Assembly (NCBI RefSeq): GCF_004345645.1
Contig: NZ_SLWS01000013.1
Location: forward strand, 265,988-329,987
DNA: 64,000 nucleotides
Direction: 5' to 3'
DNA from: Actinocrispum wychmicini
GTDB taxonomy: Bacteria > Actinomycetota > Actinomycetes > Mycobacteriales > Pseudonocardiaceae
Shown here: positions 56,566 through 64,000 of the stretch, piece by piece
Numbering within the stretch: position 1 is the first letter of the stretch
Layout: each line of letters begins with the position of its first letter
Translations under genes and position numbers: made by a program
The notes under the pieces: generated by a model
What the model saw: only the letters and a program-made list of their open reading frames with translations
The model's database searches: none
Told to the model about the DNA's origin: nothing

Positions 56566-57495
56566 ATGCGGCGTCTTGCGCTCGCTTTGGTTTCCCTGCT
56601 GGCCCTCGCCGCATGTGGCGAACCCGCGGCCGCGCCCGACGGTGACCGTCCCAAGGTCAACACCGGCCCGAACCAGAACCGGATCCGCGCGGACAAGGAC
56701 GAGAAGATCGCGGCAGCCGTCCCGAAGGCGATCCGGGACCGGGGCGAACTGGTCGTCGGCACGACCGGCAACGGCACCCCGCCGCTGTCGTTCCGCGCGG
56801 ACGACGACAAGACCGTGATCGGCGTCGAGCCGGACATCGCCCAACTGGTGGCCGACGTCCTCGGCCTGAAGGTTCGGCTGGAGCCGACCTCGTGGGAGAA
56901 CCTGTTCCTGTCGGTCGAGTCCGGCCAGTACGACGTCGGGTTCTCCAACATCACGGTGACCGAGGAACGCAAGGACAAGTACGACTTCGCGACCTACCGC
57001 GTGGACACCATCGCGTTCGAGGTGGCCAAGAACTCGACGATCGAGGTCAAGGGGCCGAAGGACATCGCGGGCCGCAAGGTCGGGGTGGGCTCGGGCACCA
57101 ACCAGGAGCAGATCGTGCTGCGCTGGGACGCCCAGAACAAGGCCGCCGGCCTGGCCGCCGCCCAGTTCCAGTACTACCAGAACACCGCCGACTACTACCT
57201 CGCCCTGCGGTCCGGCCGGGTGGACGTCTACGTCGGCCCGAACCCGACCGCGGCCTACCACGTGGCCGTGGCCGGCGAGACCAAGATCGTCGGCGAGGTC
57301 TCCGGCGGCGGTGAGATCCCGGCCCAGATCGCCGCCATGACCAAGAAGAACAGCGGCCTCGTGCAGCCGGTCGCGGACGCGTTGAACAGTCTGGCTGCGA
57401 ACGGCAAGTACAAGGAGGCGCTGGCGCGCTGGAACCTCACCAACGAGGCCGTCGACCACTCCCAGGTGAACCCGCAGGGGCTGCCACGCAAGTAG
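56566..57495 (+). CDS. Amino-acid ABC transporter substrate-binding lipoprotein
   Basis: The 309-aa protein has a lipoprotein signal (MRRLALALVSLLALAACG, lipobox LAAC, Cys near 17). A family 3 solute-binding domain follows: VVGTTGNGTPPLSFRADDDKTVIGVEPDIAQLVADVLG (about 65-103), VGFSNITVTEERKDKYDFATY and GVGSGTNQEQI, with YYLALRSGRVDVYVGP late. The amino-acid carboxylate-binding segment is recognisable but the ligand cannot be predicted. ATG at 56566 has GAGAGGAG upstream. It is the last gene of the importer operon; a hairpin follows at 57516-57532. Confidence 0.9.
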   Translation: MRRLALALVSLLALAACGEPAAAPDGDRPKVNTGPNQNRIRADKDEKIAAAVPKAIRDRGELVVGTTGNGTPPLSFRADDDKTVIGVEPDIAQLVADVLGLKVRLEPTSWENLFLSVESGQYDVGFSNITVTEERKDKYDFATYRVDTIAFEVAKNSTIEVKGPKDIAGRKVGVGSGTNQEQIVLRWDAQNKAAGLAAAQFQYYQNTADYYLALRSGRVDVYVGPNPTAAYHVAVAGETKIVGEVSGGGEIPAQIAAMTKKNSGLVQPVADALNSLAANGKYKEALARWNLTNEAVDHSQVNPQGLPRK

Positions 57496-57510
57496 TTTCG
57501 GCCAAGGCGC

Positions 57511-57534
57511 AACAGGCGACCCGTCAGGTCGCGT
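57511..57534 (+). promoter_or_regulatory. Candidate ECF promoter AAC-N18-CGT before the SigE-type sigma gene
   Basis: AAC (57511-57513) and CGT (57532-57534) have near-canonical ECF spacing, 10 bp before the GTG at 57545. The region between them also forms a GCGACC/GGTCGC hairpin that could end the importer operon. Promoter and hairpin roles are not exclusive. Confidence 0.4.
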
Positions 57535-57544
57535 TTGTAGAGAT

Positions 57545-58033
57545 GTGGACTTCGAGGAGTTCTCCCGAGCGCACAGCCGCGGACTGGTCCGGTTCGCGGC
57601 GGCACTGACCGGGGATACCGAGCTGGCGCAGGACTTGGTGCAGGACGCCCTGGTGCGTGCCTACCTGCGCTGGTCCCGCGTGTCCCAGTTGGACAAACCG
57701 GATCTGTACCTGCGCAAGATGGTCACGAACGGGTACCTGTCCTGGCGACGGCGGTGGTACCAGCGGTCCGTGCAGACCGTTCCGCAACTGCCAAGCAGGA
57801 CAGTGGCCGACCACGCCGGTCGGGTCGACGACACCGCCGAGGTGTCCGCGCTGCTCGCCACGTTGACCAGGCGGCAGCAGGTGGCGATCGTGCTCCGGTT
57901 CTTCGAAGACCGGACCGACGACGAGATCGCCGATGTCCTCGGCTGCGCTGCGGTGACCGTCCGCACCCACATCTCACGCGCGTTGGCGGCACTCAGAGCC
58001 GTCGTGCGCACCGAACCCCTGGAGACGCGATGA
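57545..58033 (+). CDS. SigE-family ECF RNA polymerase sigma factor
   Basis: The 162-aa protein consists of sigma region 2 (LVRFAAALTGDTELAQDLVQDALVRAYLRW, about 15-44) and region 4 (LLATLTRRQQVAIVLRFFEDRTDDEIADVLGCAAVTVRTHISRALAALR, about 104-152). The FEEFSRAHSRGLVRFAAALTGD opening and length are typical of the actinobacterial SigE family. GTG at 57545 is used because of the close upstream promoter. The stop overlaps the ATG of a membrane-protein gene (ATGA), as for sigma/anti-sigma pairs. Confidence 0.9.
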   Translation: MDFEEFSRAHSRGLVRFAAALTGDTELAQDLVQDALVRAYLRWSRVSQLDKPDLYLRKMVTNGYLSWRRRWYQRSVQTVPQLPSRTVADHAGRVDDTAEVSALLATLTRRQQVAIVLRFFEDRTDDEIADVLGCAAVTVRTHISRALAALRAVVRTEPLETR

Positions 58034-58620
58034 CTGTGAACGACCTCGTGACCAGCGCCCTGCGGGAACGGGCCGCCCTGGCACCTGACCCGGACATGGT
58101 GTCCGCGACGGCGATCGCGAAAGGACGTAAGCGCAGGACACAGCGTCGGGCGGCCGGTATGGCGGGGGTCGCCGCCGTGGCCACCGCAGCGGTGATCGGC
58201 AGCGTCGCGCTGACCACCAGCACCGAATCGACGCCGTCCGATGAGATCCCGGTGGCGAACACGCCTGCGGAACCCGACCAGATACTGGTGGTCGCACGGG
58301 CGGACTGCCGACCGGGTGGAAAGACCCTGGGAAAGACGGCCGTCGTGGTCACGCCGAAAACGGCGGAGGGCTTCACCTGCGTCGTGGTGCAGCGGCGGAA
58401 CGGGAAAGTACCGGACAGTTTGTCGGACACCGTGTCGGGCGGCAGGGGCGCGCGACTCGGTCCAGCGGACAAGGACGGATTCCGGATCAGTTCCGACGGG
58501 CGGTCGATGGCCAGGCAACTGGACCCGGACCACTGGTTGGGCGCCGTCACAGCCAGGAGTTACCCGGTGCCACCCGCCGACGTCATGCGCCTCGCCGTCG
58601 GGCAGGTCACCTTCAACTGA
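58030..58620 (+). CDS. Single-span membrane protein coupled to the ECF sigma gene (candidate anti-sigma factor)
   Basis: The 196-aa protein has an N-terminal cytoplasmic segment of about 40 residues (MTVNDLVTSALRERAAL), a basic stretch (GRKRRTQRR), one transmembrane helix (AAGMAGVAAVATAAVIGSVAL, about 42-62) and an external domain of about 130 residues with two cysteines (ADCRPGG, FTCVV). Coupling to the sigma gene by a 4-bp overlap suggests it controls the sigma factor. No zinc-finger anti-sigma HxxxCxxC motif is present, so this is inference. Confidence 0.7.
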   Translation: MTVNDLVTSALRERAALAPDPDMVSATAIAKGRKRRTQRRAAGMAGVAAVATAAVIGSVALTTSTESTPSDEIPVANTPAEPDQILVVARADCRPGGKTLGKTAVVVTPKTAEGFTCVVVQRRNGKVPDSLSDTVSGGRGARLGPADKDGFRISSDGRSMARQLDPDHWLGAVTARSYPVPPADVMRLAVGQVTFN

Positions 58621-58659
58621 CTCACCGATCGGTCGATGCCGGCATCCGACTATCGGCTA

Positions 58660-58847
58660 CCCGAGCGTGGACCTCAGAACCTGGTTCGCCGACCCCGGCA
58701 CCCTGTTCGCCGTCGACCCGGCCACCGGCCAGGTCATCTGGCAGACCCCCGACCCCGGTCATCAACGGCATGACGTACGTCCAGTCGGGCTACGAACCGT
58801 TCTATCCCAGCGAATACGGCAACGTCCTGCCGGCCTTCGGGTTGTAA
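58660..58847 (+). pseudogene. C-terminal remnant of a PQQ/WD40-like beta-propeller protein
   Basis: One frame reads DLRTWFADPGTLFAVDPATGQVIWQTPDPG, a propeller blade with the AxDxxTGxxxW signature. After a one-base shift the next frame reads VINGMTYVQSGYEPFYPSEYGNVLPAFGL and stops at 58845-58847. The rest of the protein is missing. The final TAA also forms part of a TAACGT box before the oxidase gene at 58857. Confidence 0.5.
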
Positions 58848-58856
58848 CGTGAGGGA

Positions 58857-60236
58857 GTGACCTCGCTGCCGGTCGGTGCGCTGACGGACGATCCGGACGT
58901 GCTCGCGGCGTACGCCAGTGACCGCGCGTCGTTTTGTCCGAGTGGGCGGCCGTCGGCGCTGGTCCGGGCGAGGTCGGTACAGGACGTGGTGGACACCCTG
59001 AAGTGGGCGTACGACAACCGGGTGCCGGTGGTTCCGCAGGGTGCGCGGACCGGGTTGTCCGGTGGGGCGAACGCGGTCGACGGGTGTGTGCTGCTGAATC
59101 TGGAGAAGATGGACCGGATCGTCGAGATCGACGTGCCCGAGCAGATCGCGGTCGTCCAGCCCGGGGTGATCAACGCCGATCTGGCCGCCGCGGTCGCCGA
59201 GAAGGGCTTGTACTACCCGCCGGATCCCGGGTCGCGGGACATTTCGTCGATCGGCGGCAATGTCGCGACCAACGCGGGTGGCATGTGCTGCCTGAAGTAC
59301 GGGGTGACTGGTGATTTCGTCCGCGCCCTCCAGGTCGTCCTGGCGGACGGGCAGGTGACGCGGACCGGGCGGCGGACGGCCAAAGGGGTTGCCGGGTATG
59401 ACCTCACGCGGCTGTTCGTCGGTTCGGAGGGGACGCTCGGGGTCGTCACCGAGGTCACTGTCGCGCTGCGTCCCGCGGCGGCACGTCCGCTAACGGCAGT
59501 CGCGTTCTTCGACAGCGCCGCTGACGCCGGCCGCGCGGTCGCGGACTATCTGGGCGCCGGGTACCGGCCGGCGGTTCTGGAGCTGATGGACCGGACATCC
59601 ATCGACGCCGTCGGCAAACTCCAGGACCTCGGGTTCCCCGCCGATGTCGGAGCCGTGCTGATCGCCCAGTCGGACGTGGGCGCGGAAGCGACCGAGGAGC
59701 TGAAGGCGTACGAACGGTCAGCGCGGGCCTGCGGGGCGACTGAGGTCATCGTCGCCGACGATCCCGCTGAAGGTGACCTGCTCATGCGGGGGCGGCGGCT
59801 GGCCGGGCTCGCGTTCGAGGAGTACCCCGCGTGTCTCGTCGAGGACGTCTGTGTCCCGCGCGGGCGCTTGGCCGACCTGATCGAAGGTGTCGAACGGATC
59901 GCCGCCGAGCACGACGTGCTGATCGCGTGCGTCGGCCACGCCGGGGACGGGAACGTGCATCCGACCGTGCTGTTCGACCTGGACCAGGCCGAGGCGGCCG
60001 AGCGGGCGTTCGACGCGGTCATGCGGCTGGGGCTGGACCTGGGCGGAACGATCACCGGCGAGCACGGCGTCGGCCTGCTCAAGCGCGAGTGGCTCGCCGA
60101 GGAGTTGGACGACGCCGCCCTGTGGACGCACCAGCAGATCAAGATGGCGCTCGACCCGCGCGGCATCCTCAACCCCGGACGAGTGATCGACTCCGTCCCG
60201 GGTGGCCGCGCCGACGCCGATCGAAGATCATCTTAG
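58857..60236 (+). CDS. FAD-linked oxidase, GlcD type (second in the window)
   Basis: The 459-aa flavoprotein has VPQGARTGLSGGANAVDGCVLLN (about 60-82), QPGVINADLAAAVAEKGLYYPPDPGSRDISSIGGNVATNAGGMCCLKYGVT (about 100-150), CVGHAGDGNVHPTVLFD (about 358) and TGEHGVGLLKREWL (about 402). It is closer to actinobacterial glycolate oxidase GlcD than the protein at 51488 and oxidises a 2-hydroxy acid. GTG at 58857 follows TAACGT after 6 nt, so the mRNA may be leaderless. A membrane protein gene follows after 31 bp. Confidence 0.88.
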   Translation: MTSLPVGALTDDPDVLAAYASDRASFCPSGRPSALVRARSVQDVVDTLKWAYDNRVPVVPQGARTGLSGGANAVDGCVLLNLEKMDRIVEIDVPEQIAVVQPGVINADLAAAVAEKGLYYPPDPGSRDISSIGGNVATNAGGMCCLKYGVTGDFVRALQVVLADGQVTRTGRRTAKGVAGYDLTRLFVGSEGTLGVVTEVTVALRPAAARPLTAVAFFDSAADAGRAVADYLGAGYRPAVLELMDRTSIDAVGKLQDLGFPADVGAVLIAQSDVGAEATEELKAYERSARACGATEVIVADDPAEGDLLMRGRRLAGLAFEEYPACLVEDVCVPRGRLADLIEGVERIAAEHDVLIACVGHAGDGNVHPTVLFDLDQAEAAERAFDAVMRLGLDLGGTITGEHGVGLLKREWLAEELDDAALWTHQQIKMALDPRGILNPGRVIDSVPGGRADADRRSS

Positions 60237-60267
60237 ACGGGAGAGGTGCCGGCGAGGGAGTGTTCGA

Positions 60268-60906
60268 ATGCGTACCTTGCGGCGGGAGTTGGCCAGGATC
60301 TGGGCCTGTGTGACGGACCGGCCACGTGGGCAGTTGGTCTTCGCCGGGGCGGTGTCGGCGTGGACTTTGGCGTGGGTGGCCGGGCAGGCGGTGGCGGCCC
60401 CGATGGCGCCGACGGACGTCCTCCGGGGGCTCGCCGGATGGGCGGGCGTCGGCACCGGGTGGCTGGACGGCGTGTCCGGCTGGGCGCGCGATCCGAGCCG
60501 GTTCGGCGTGTTCAGTGTGCTCGCGGTCGCGGCCGGCCTGCTGTGGGCGGCGACCACGGAACGACGGCAGTTGCCGGCCATCTTCGGCTGGCTGACGGTG
60601 ATGGTCGCGGCCGAGGGGATCGGCTACCAGCCAGCGGTGCTGCGGGCCGTCGTCACGATGGTCGCGTTCATGGCGTTGTTGGTGTTGCTTTCCTTGCCGG
60701 GCAAGGTGAACGTGATGATGGACCGGGTGGTCCTGATCCCGAAGGACGTCCTGCGCGCGGGTGCCACGGCGGCCGCGATGGCGGCGATGGTCCCGCTGTT
60801 CGTGCCGTGTCTGCTGACAGTCCGGCTGGTGCGGCCGTACGTGACCCGTCCGGCTAAGGTGCCAGCACCCCGGGAGGCCCACCGGAAGAGCCTGGTGCGC
60901 GACTGA
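60268..60906 (+). CDS. Integral membrane protein of unknown function
   Basis: The 212-aa protein has about four hydrophobic segments: VFAGAVSAWTLAWVAGQAVAA (about 24-44), FGVFSVLAVAAGLLWAAT (about 80-96), AVVTMVAFMALLVLLSLPG (about 127-145) and AATAAAMAAMVPLFVPCLLTV (about 165-185). No family or charged catalytic motif is recognised. ATG at 60268 has GAGGGAG upstream. Position after the oxidase gene hints at a quinone or membrane link, but nothing in the sequence shows it. Confidence 0.65.
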   Translation: MRTLRRELARIWACVTDRPRGQLVFAGAVSAWTLAWVAGQAVAAPMAPTDVLRGLAGWAGVGTGWLDGVSGWARDPSRFGVFSVLAVAAGLLWAATTERRQLPAIFGWLTVMVAAEGIGYQPAVLRAVVTMVAFMALLVLLSLPGKVNVMMDRVVLIPKDVLRAGATAAAMAAMVPLFVPCLLTVRLVRPYVTRPAKVPAPREAHRKSLVRD

Positions 60907-60990
60907 CCACCCTTCGCAGGGTTTCCGGGGTGGACGACGGTGGTACAACAACATAAGACGGACGTTCTGTTTGCGGCAGGAGGGTCTCCA

Positions 60991-62067
60991 ATGGCGGAAA
61001 CCCAGAACATCGCGGTCGGCGTACCGCGGGAGTCGGCGCCGGGGGAACGGCGGGTAGCGCTCGTCCCCAAGGTGGTCGGGCGACTGAGAGCCGCCGGCCT
61101 GGACGTGGTCGTCGAGCCCGGAGCGGGTGGCGGCGCGCTGATGTCCGACTGGTTGTACGAGGAGGCGGGCGCCACCCTCGGTGATCCGTGGGCGTGCGAG
61201 ATCGTGGTCAAGGTGGCCGCGCCCACGCCGGACGAGATCCACCGGCTGAAACCCGGGACCGTCCTGATCGGATTCCTGGGTACCGACGTCGAAGCCCTGA
61301 GCACCGCTGACGTGCACGGGTTCGCGATGGAGGCGATCCCACGGATCTCCCGCGCCCAGTCCATGGACGCCCTGTCGTCGCAAAGCAGCGTCGCCGGTTA
61401 TCTGGCCGCGTTACTCGGCGCACAGCACCTGACCAGGTTCTACCCGATGCTCACCACCGCGGCCGGCACAGTGCCTCCGGCGAAAGTGCTGGTGCTCGGC
61501 GCCGGCGTGGCCGGTCTGCAGGCGCTGGCGACGGCCCGCCGGCTCGGCGCCCAGACCACCGGGTACGACGTCCGCCCGGAGGTCGCCGAACAGGTGCGTT
61601 CGGTCGGGGCCAAATGGCTCGACCTGGGCATCGAGGCGATCGGCGAAGGCGGGTACGCCCGTGCCCTCACCGACGAGGAACGCGCCGAGCAGGTGCGCAG
61701 ACTCAACGAAGCCGTGATCGGATACGACGTGGTCATCACCACGGCGCAGGTCCCCGGCCGGAAGGCCCCGGTCCTGGTCACGGGGGACTCGGTCACCGCG
61801 ATGCGGGCCGGCAGCGTCGTGGTCGACCTCGCCGGCGAGTCCGGCGGCAACTGCGAACTGAGCGTCCCCGGCGAGGCGGTGGTCCGGCACGACGTGACCA
61901 TCGTGGCGCCGCTGAACCTGCCCGCCGGCATGCCGGAGCACGCGAGCGAGCTGTACGCCCGCAACGTCCAAGCCCTCCTCGAACTCCTTGTGGATCAAGG
62001 AAAGCTGCGGCTCGACTTCTCCGACGAGATCGTCGCGGCCGCCTGCGTCACCAGAAAGGAGTCCTGA
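60991..62067 (+). CDS. pntA: NAD(P)(+) transhydrogenase subunit alpha-1 (NAD(H)-binding)
   Basis: The 358-aa protein is domain I of the proton-translocating transhydrogenase, which passes hydride between NAD(H) and NADP(H) while moving protons. It shows GVPRESAPGERRVALVPKVV (about 10-29), the RDQ-region SRAQSMDALSSQSSVAGYLAAL (about 125-146), VLVLGAGVAGLQALATARRLGA (about 168-189) and TTAQVPGRKAPVLVT. ATG at 60991 has AGGAGGG 7 nt upstream. Its stop shares a base with the next ATG. Split alpha subunits are typical of actinobacteria and Rhodospirillum. Confidence 0.95.
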   Translation: MAETQNIAVGVPRESAPGERRVALVPKVVGRLRAAGLDVVVEPGAGGGALMSDWLYEEAGATLGDPWACEIVVKVAAPTPDEIHRLKPGTVLIGFLGTDVEALSTADVHGFAMEAIPRISRAQSMDALSSQSSVAGYLAALLGAQHLTRFYPMLTTAAGTVPPAKVLVLGAGVAGLQALATARRLGAQTTGYDVRPEVAEQVRSVGAKWLDLGIEAIGEGGYARALTDEERAEQVRRLNEAVIGYDVVITTAQVPGRKAPVLVTGDSVTAMRAGSVVVDLAGESGGNCELSVPGEAVVRHDVTIVAPLNLPAGMPEHASELYARNVQALLELLVDQGKLRLDFSDEIVAAACVTRKES

Positions 62068-62357
62068 TGCTGGTACAGAACCTGGCGATCCTGGTCCTCG
62101 CCGGTTTCGTGGGCTTCGCGGTGATCTCCAAGGTGCCGAACACCCTGCACACACCCCTGATGTCCGGCACCAACGCCATCCACGGCATCGTCCTGCTCGG
62201 CGCGCTCATCGTCCTGGGCCTGGGCGCGACAGGCGCGCTCGACCAGATCCTCCTCGTGATCGCGATCGCCTTCGGCACCATCAACGTGGTCGGCGGGTTC
62301 CTCGTCACCGACCGAATGCTCGGCATGTTCAAGGCCAAGAAGGAGCCGGAGGAATGA
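62067..62357 (+). CDS. pntAB: NAD(P) transhydrogenase subunit alpha-2 (membrane)
   Basis: The 96-aa protein has three transmembrane helices (about 3-20, 35-55, 60-80) with the FVGFAVISKVPNTLHTPLMSGTNAIHGIVLLGAL segment that is diagnostic of this small subunit. With the beta subunit it forms the proton channel. It overlaps the upstream stop by 1 bp and the downstream start by 4 bp. Confidence 0.95.
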   Translation: MLVQNLAILVLAGFVGFAVISKVPNTLHTPLMSGTNAIHGIVLLGALIVLGLGATGALDQILLVIAIAFGTINVVGGFLVTDRMLGMFKAKKEPEE

Positions 62358-63757
62358 GCTGGCTCCAGGATCCGGCGACGATCCAGTGCCTCTACATCGT
62401 CGCGTTCGCGCTGTTCATCTACGGCCTGATGGGCCTGACCGGCCCACGCACGGCCGTCCGCGGCAACCTCATCGCCGCCGTCGGTATGGCGATCGCCGTG
62501 CTGGCGACCGCGTTGACACCGGGCATGGGCAACTGGTGGCTGATCCTGCTCGGCATCGCCCTCGGCACCGCGGTCGGGGTTCCGGCCGCGCGCAAGGTGA
62601 AGATGACCGCGATGCCCCAGATGGTCGCGTTGTTCAACGGCGTCGGCGGTGGCGCGGTCGCCCTGGTGGCGTGGGTGGAGTTCAGGCAGAGCAACGGTTT
62701 CACGGGTGAGCCGCTGTACGTGTCGATCGCGACCCTGTTCGCCGCGGTGGTCGGGTCGGTGTCGTTCTGGGGATCGAACGTGGCGTTCGGCAAGCTCCAG
62801 GAGATCCTCCCGGGCCGCCCCATCACGGTCGGCCGGATGCAGCAGCCGCTGAACCTGCTACTGGTGCTGATCACACTGTTCTGCGGGGTGGCTGTGGTCG
62901 CCGGCGGCACGTCCGAGCTGCTGATGATCGGCCTGCTGGTCGCGTCGGCCCTGCTCGGGGTCGCGGTCGTGCTGCCGATCGGCGGTGCGGACATGCCCGT
63001 CGTGATCTCGCTGCTGAACGCGTTCACCGGACTGAGCGCGGCCGCGACCGGCATCGCGTTGAACAACACCGCGCTGATCGTGGCCGGGATGATCGTGGGC
63101 GCGTCCGGTTCGATCCTGACGAACTTGATGGCCAAGGCGATGAACCGGTCCATCCCGGCGATCGTCGCGGGCGGATTCGGCGGCGACGGGACAACGGCGT
63201 CCGCGTCCGGCGGTCCCACCGACAAGACGGTCAGGCGTACGTCGGCGTCGGACGCCGCGATCCAGATGAGCTACGCCCGTCAGGTGGTGGTCGTGCCCGG
63301 GTACGGCATGGCCGTCGCCCAGGCCCAGCACGCGGTCCGCGAGATGGCCAAGGAGCTGGAGGCCAAGGGTGTCAACGTCTACTACGCGATCCACCCGGTC
63401 GCCGGCCGGATGCCGGGCCACATGAACGTGCTGCTCGCCGAGGCGGACGTGCCGTACGAACAGCTCAAGGAGATGGACGAGATCAACGGCGAGTTCGCCC
63501 GTACGGACGTCGCCCTGGTCATCGGCGCCAACGACGTCACCAACCCGGCGGCGCACACGGACCCCGGCTCGCCCATCTACGGCATGCCGATCCTGAACGT
63601 GAACGAGAGCCGATCGGTCATCGTCCTGAAGCGCGGCATGAGCCACGGATTCGCCGGGGTCGACAACGAGCTCTACTACGACCCGCGGACGTCGATGCTC
63701 TTCGGCGACGCCAAGAAGTCGGTCAGCCAGGTGGTGGAGGAGCTACGAGCCCTCTGA
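62354..63757 (+). CDS. pntB: NAD(P) transhydrogenase subunit beta
   Basis: The 467-aa protein has about nine membrane helices (residues 10-270) including GLMGLTGPRTAVRGN, MPQMVALFNGVGGGAVALVAW and GADMPVVISLLNAFTGLSAAATG. The soluble NADP(H)-binding domain III follows, with VVVPGYGMAVAQAQHAVREMA (about 310-330), YYAIHPVAGRMPGHMNVLLAEADVPY, IGANDVTNPAA and KRGMSHGFAGVDNELYYD. It completes the three-gene pnt operon, which ends in a short hairpin. Confidence 0.95.
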   Translation: MSWLQDPATIQCLYIVAFALFIYGLMGLTGPRTAVRGNLIAAVGMAIAVLATALTPGMGNWWLILLGIALGTAVGVPAARKVKMTAMPQMVALFNGVGGGAVALVAWVEFRQSNGFTGEPLYVSIATLFAAVVGSVSFWGSNVAFGKLQEILPGRPITVGRMQQPLNLLLVLITLFCGVAVVAGGTSELLMIGLLVASALLGVAVVLPIGGADMPVVISLLNAFTGLSAAATGIALNNTALIVAGMIVGASGSILTNLMAKAMNRSIPAIVAGGFGGDGTTASASGGPTDKTVRRTSASDAAIQMSYARQVVVVPGYGMAVAQAQHAVREMAKELEAKGVNVYYAIHPVAGRMPGHMNVLLAEADVPYEQLKEMDEINGEFARTDVALVIGANDVTNPAAHTDPGSPIYGMPILNVNESRSVIVLKRGMSHGFAGVDNELYYDPRTSMLFGDAKKSVSQVVEELRAL

Positions 63758-63791
63758 CCTGCGGCGACACCGTTAAGGGGACCCCGGTGAA

Positions 63792-63810
63792 ACGCCCTGT
63801 TCGGGGGCGT
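63792..63810 (+). terminator. Hairpin after pntB
   Basis: ACGCCC (63792-63797) and GGGCGT (63805-63810) pair around a 7-nt loop, 35 bp after the stop, followed by GTAACTTTA. It probably separates pnt from the rRNA promoter region. Confidence 0.5.
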
Positions 63811-64000
63811 GTAACTTTACCTCTGCCAGCGCGGAACGGGCCCGGAAATCCGGGGACGAGCGAGGGCTCCTAACTTGGAAGTACAGCCCCTTGAAGGCTC
63901 TTGCAGTCGGATGGGTGTGCGTGTGTTGTTTGAGAACTCAACAGTGTGTCGATCTATTGAAAGCCAGTAGAGCTTTATGAACCTCGTCTTGAGGTTCCTT
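63811..64000 (+). promoter_or_regulatory. Promoter/leader region of an rRNA operon (16S gene lies beyond the window)
   Basis: GTTGTTTGAGAACTCAACAG (63926-63945) is nearly the same as the boxA antitermination element of mycobacterial and other actinobacterial rRNA leaders, and GTGTGTCG follows. A TAACTT box at 63871-63876 is a candidate -10. The operon would read rightward out of the window. No part of the 16S gene is visible. Confidence 0.8.

Overview
The window is about 70% G+C, densely packed, and rich in GTG starts, 4-bp stop/start overlaps and starts with no Shine-Dalgarno (SD) sequence lying 6-8 nt after a TANNNT box. It also carries SARP/NB-ARC regulators, ECF sigma factors with SnoaL-type tails and an rRNA leader of mycobacterial type. 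This points to a filamentous actinomycete, most likely of the Pseudonocardiaceae type (the family is inferred).

Layout. 1-5.8 kb: a glycosyltransferase-like gene and a nucleotide-sugar dehydrogenase diverge from an AfsR-like SARP/NB-ARC/TPR regulator, which is followed by a tiny exported-peptide gene. 6-15.6 kb: DUF218 protein, dGTPase-like HD protein, two short tandem repeats, a small basic protein coupled to a serpin, crotonase, a CMD-family protein with an ECF41-type sigma factor, DNA primase and a methyltransferase. 15.7-15.9 kb: tRNA-Asn and a CAT-anticodon tRNA. 15.9-26.9 kb: MFS pump/TetR, DrrAB-like ABC exporter, second BTAD/NB-ARC regulator, TetR-controlled Tat hydrolase, exonuclease III and a secreted carboxylesterase. 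27-29.3 kb: a graveyard of two transposase remnants, a broken methyltransferase and a possible TetR fragment, with one intact VOC gene among them. 29.3-35.2 kb: GrpB-like protein, two NAD(P)-binding proteins divergent from an ECF sigma factor, a tandem pair of RNHCP zinc proteins, a methyltransferase and a GNAT protein. 35.3-39.9 kb: topoisomerase IV subunits B and A. 40-48.9 kb: lipoprotein, GH97 glycosidase, lipase-like protein, xylulokinase, NarL-type two-component system and a YCF48-like secreted protein. 48.9-51.4 kb: a divergent EF-Tu and an Erm-like methyltransferase, each with a candidate leader peptide. 51.5-60.9 kb: FAD-linked oxidase, ThDP enzyme, GNAT, amino-acid ABC importer, SigE-type sigma factor with membrane partner, and a second FAD-linked oxidase. 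61-64 kb: three-subunit proton-translocating transhydrogenase, then the leader of an rRNA operon whose 16S gene lies beyond the window.

Most notable signals. (1) The second EF-Tu differs at residues known to affect elfamycin and GE2270 binding, and is preceded by a 28-codon leader ORF and a long inverted repeat. It sits next to an Erm-like gene preceded by a six-codon leader (MRLRRR) and a terminator-like hairpin: two neighbouring, probably translation-sensing, ribosome-protection units. (2) Three promoters match TGTCAC(A/T)-N16-CGTC exactly: two back to back between an ECF sigma gene and a dehydrogenase operon, and one upstream of the CMD gene beside the ECF41-type sigma gene. (3) The AfsR-like regulator is followed by a 48-aa exported peptide containing SQNFL twice. 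(4) A TetR gene and its neighbouring hydrolase share a near-identical 24-bp site.

All calls come from reading the sequence; no database search was run.
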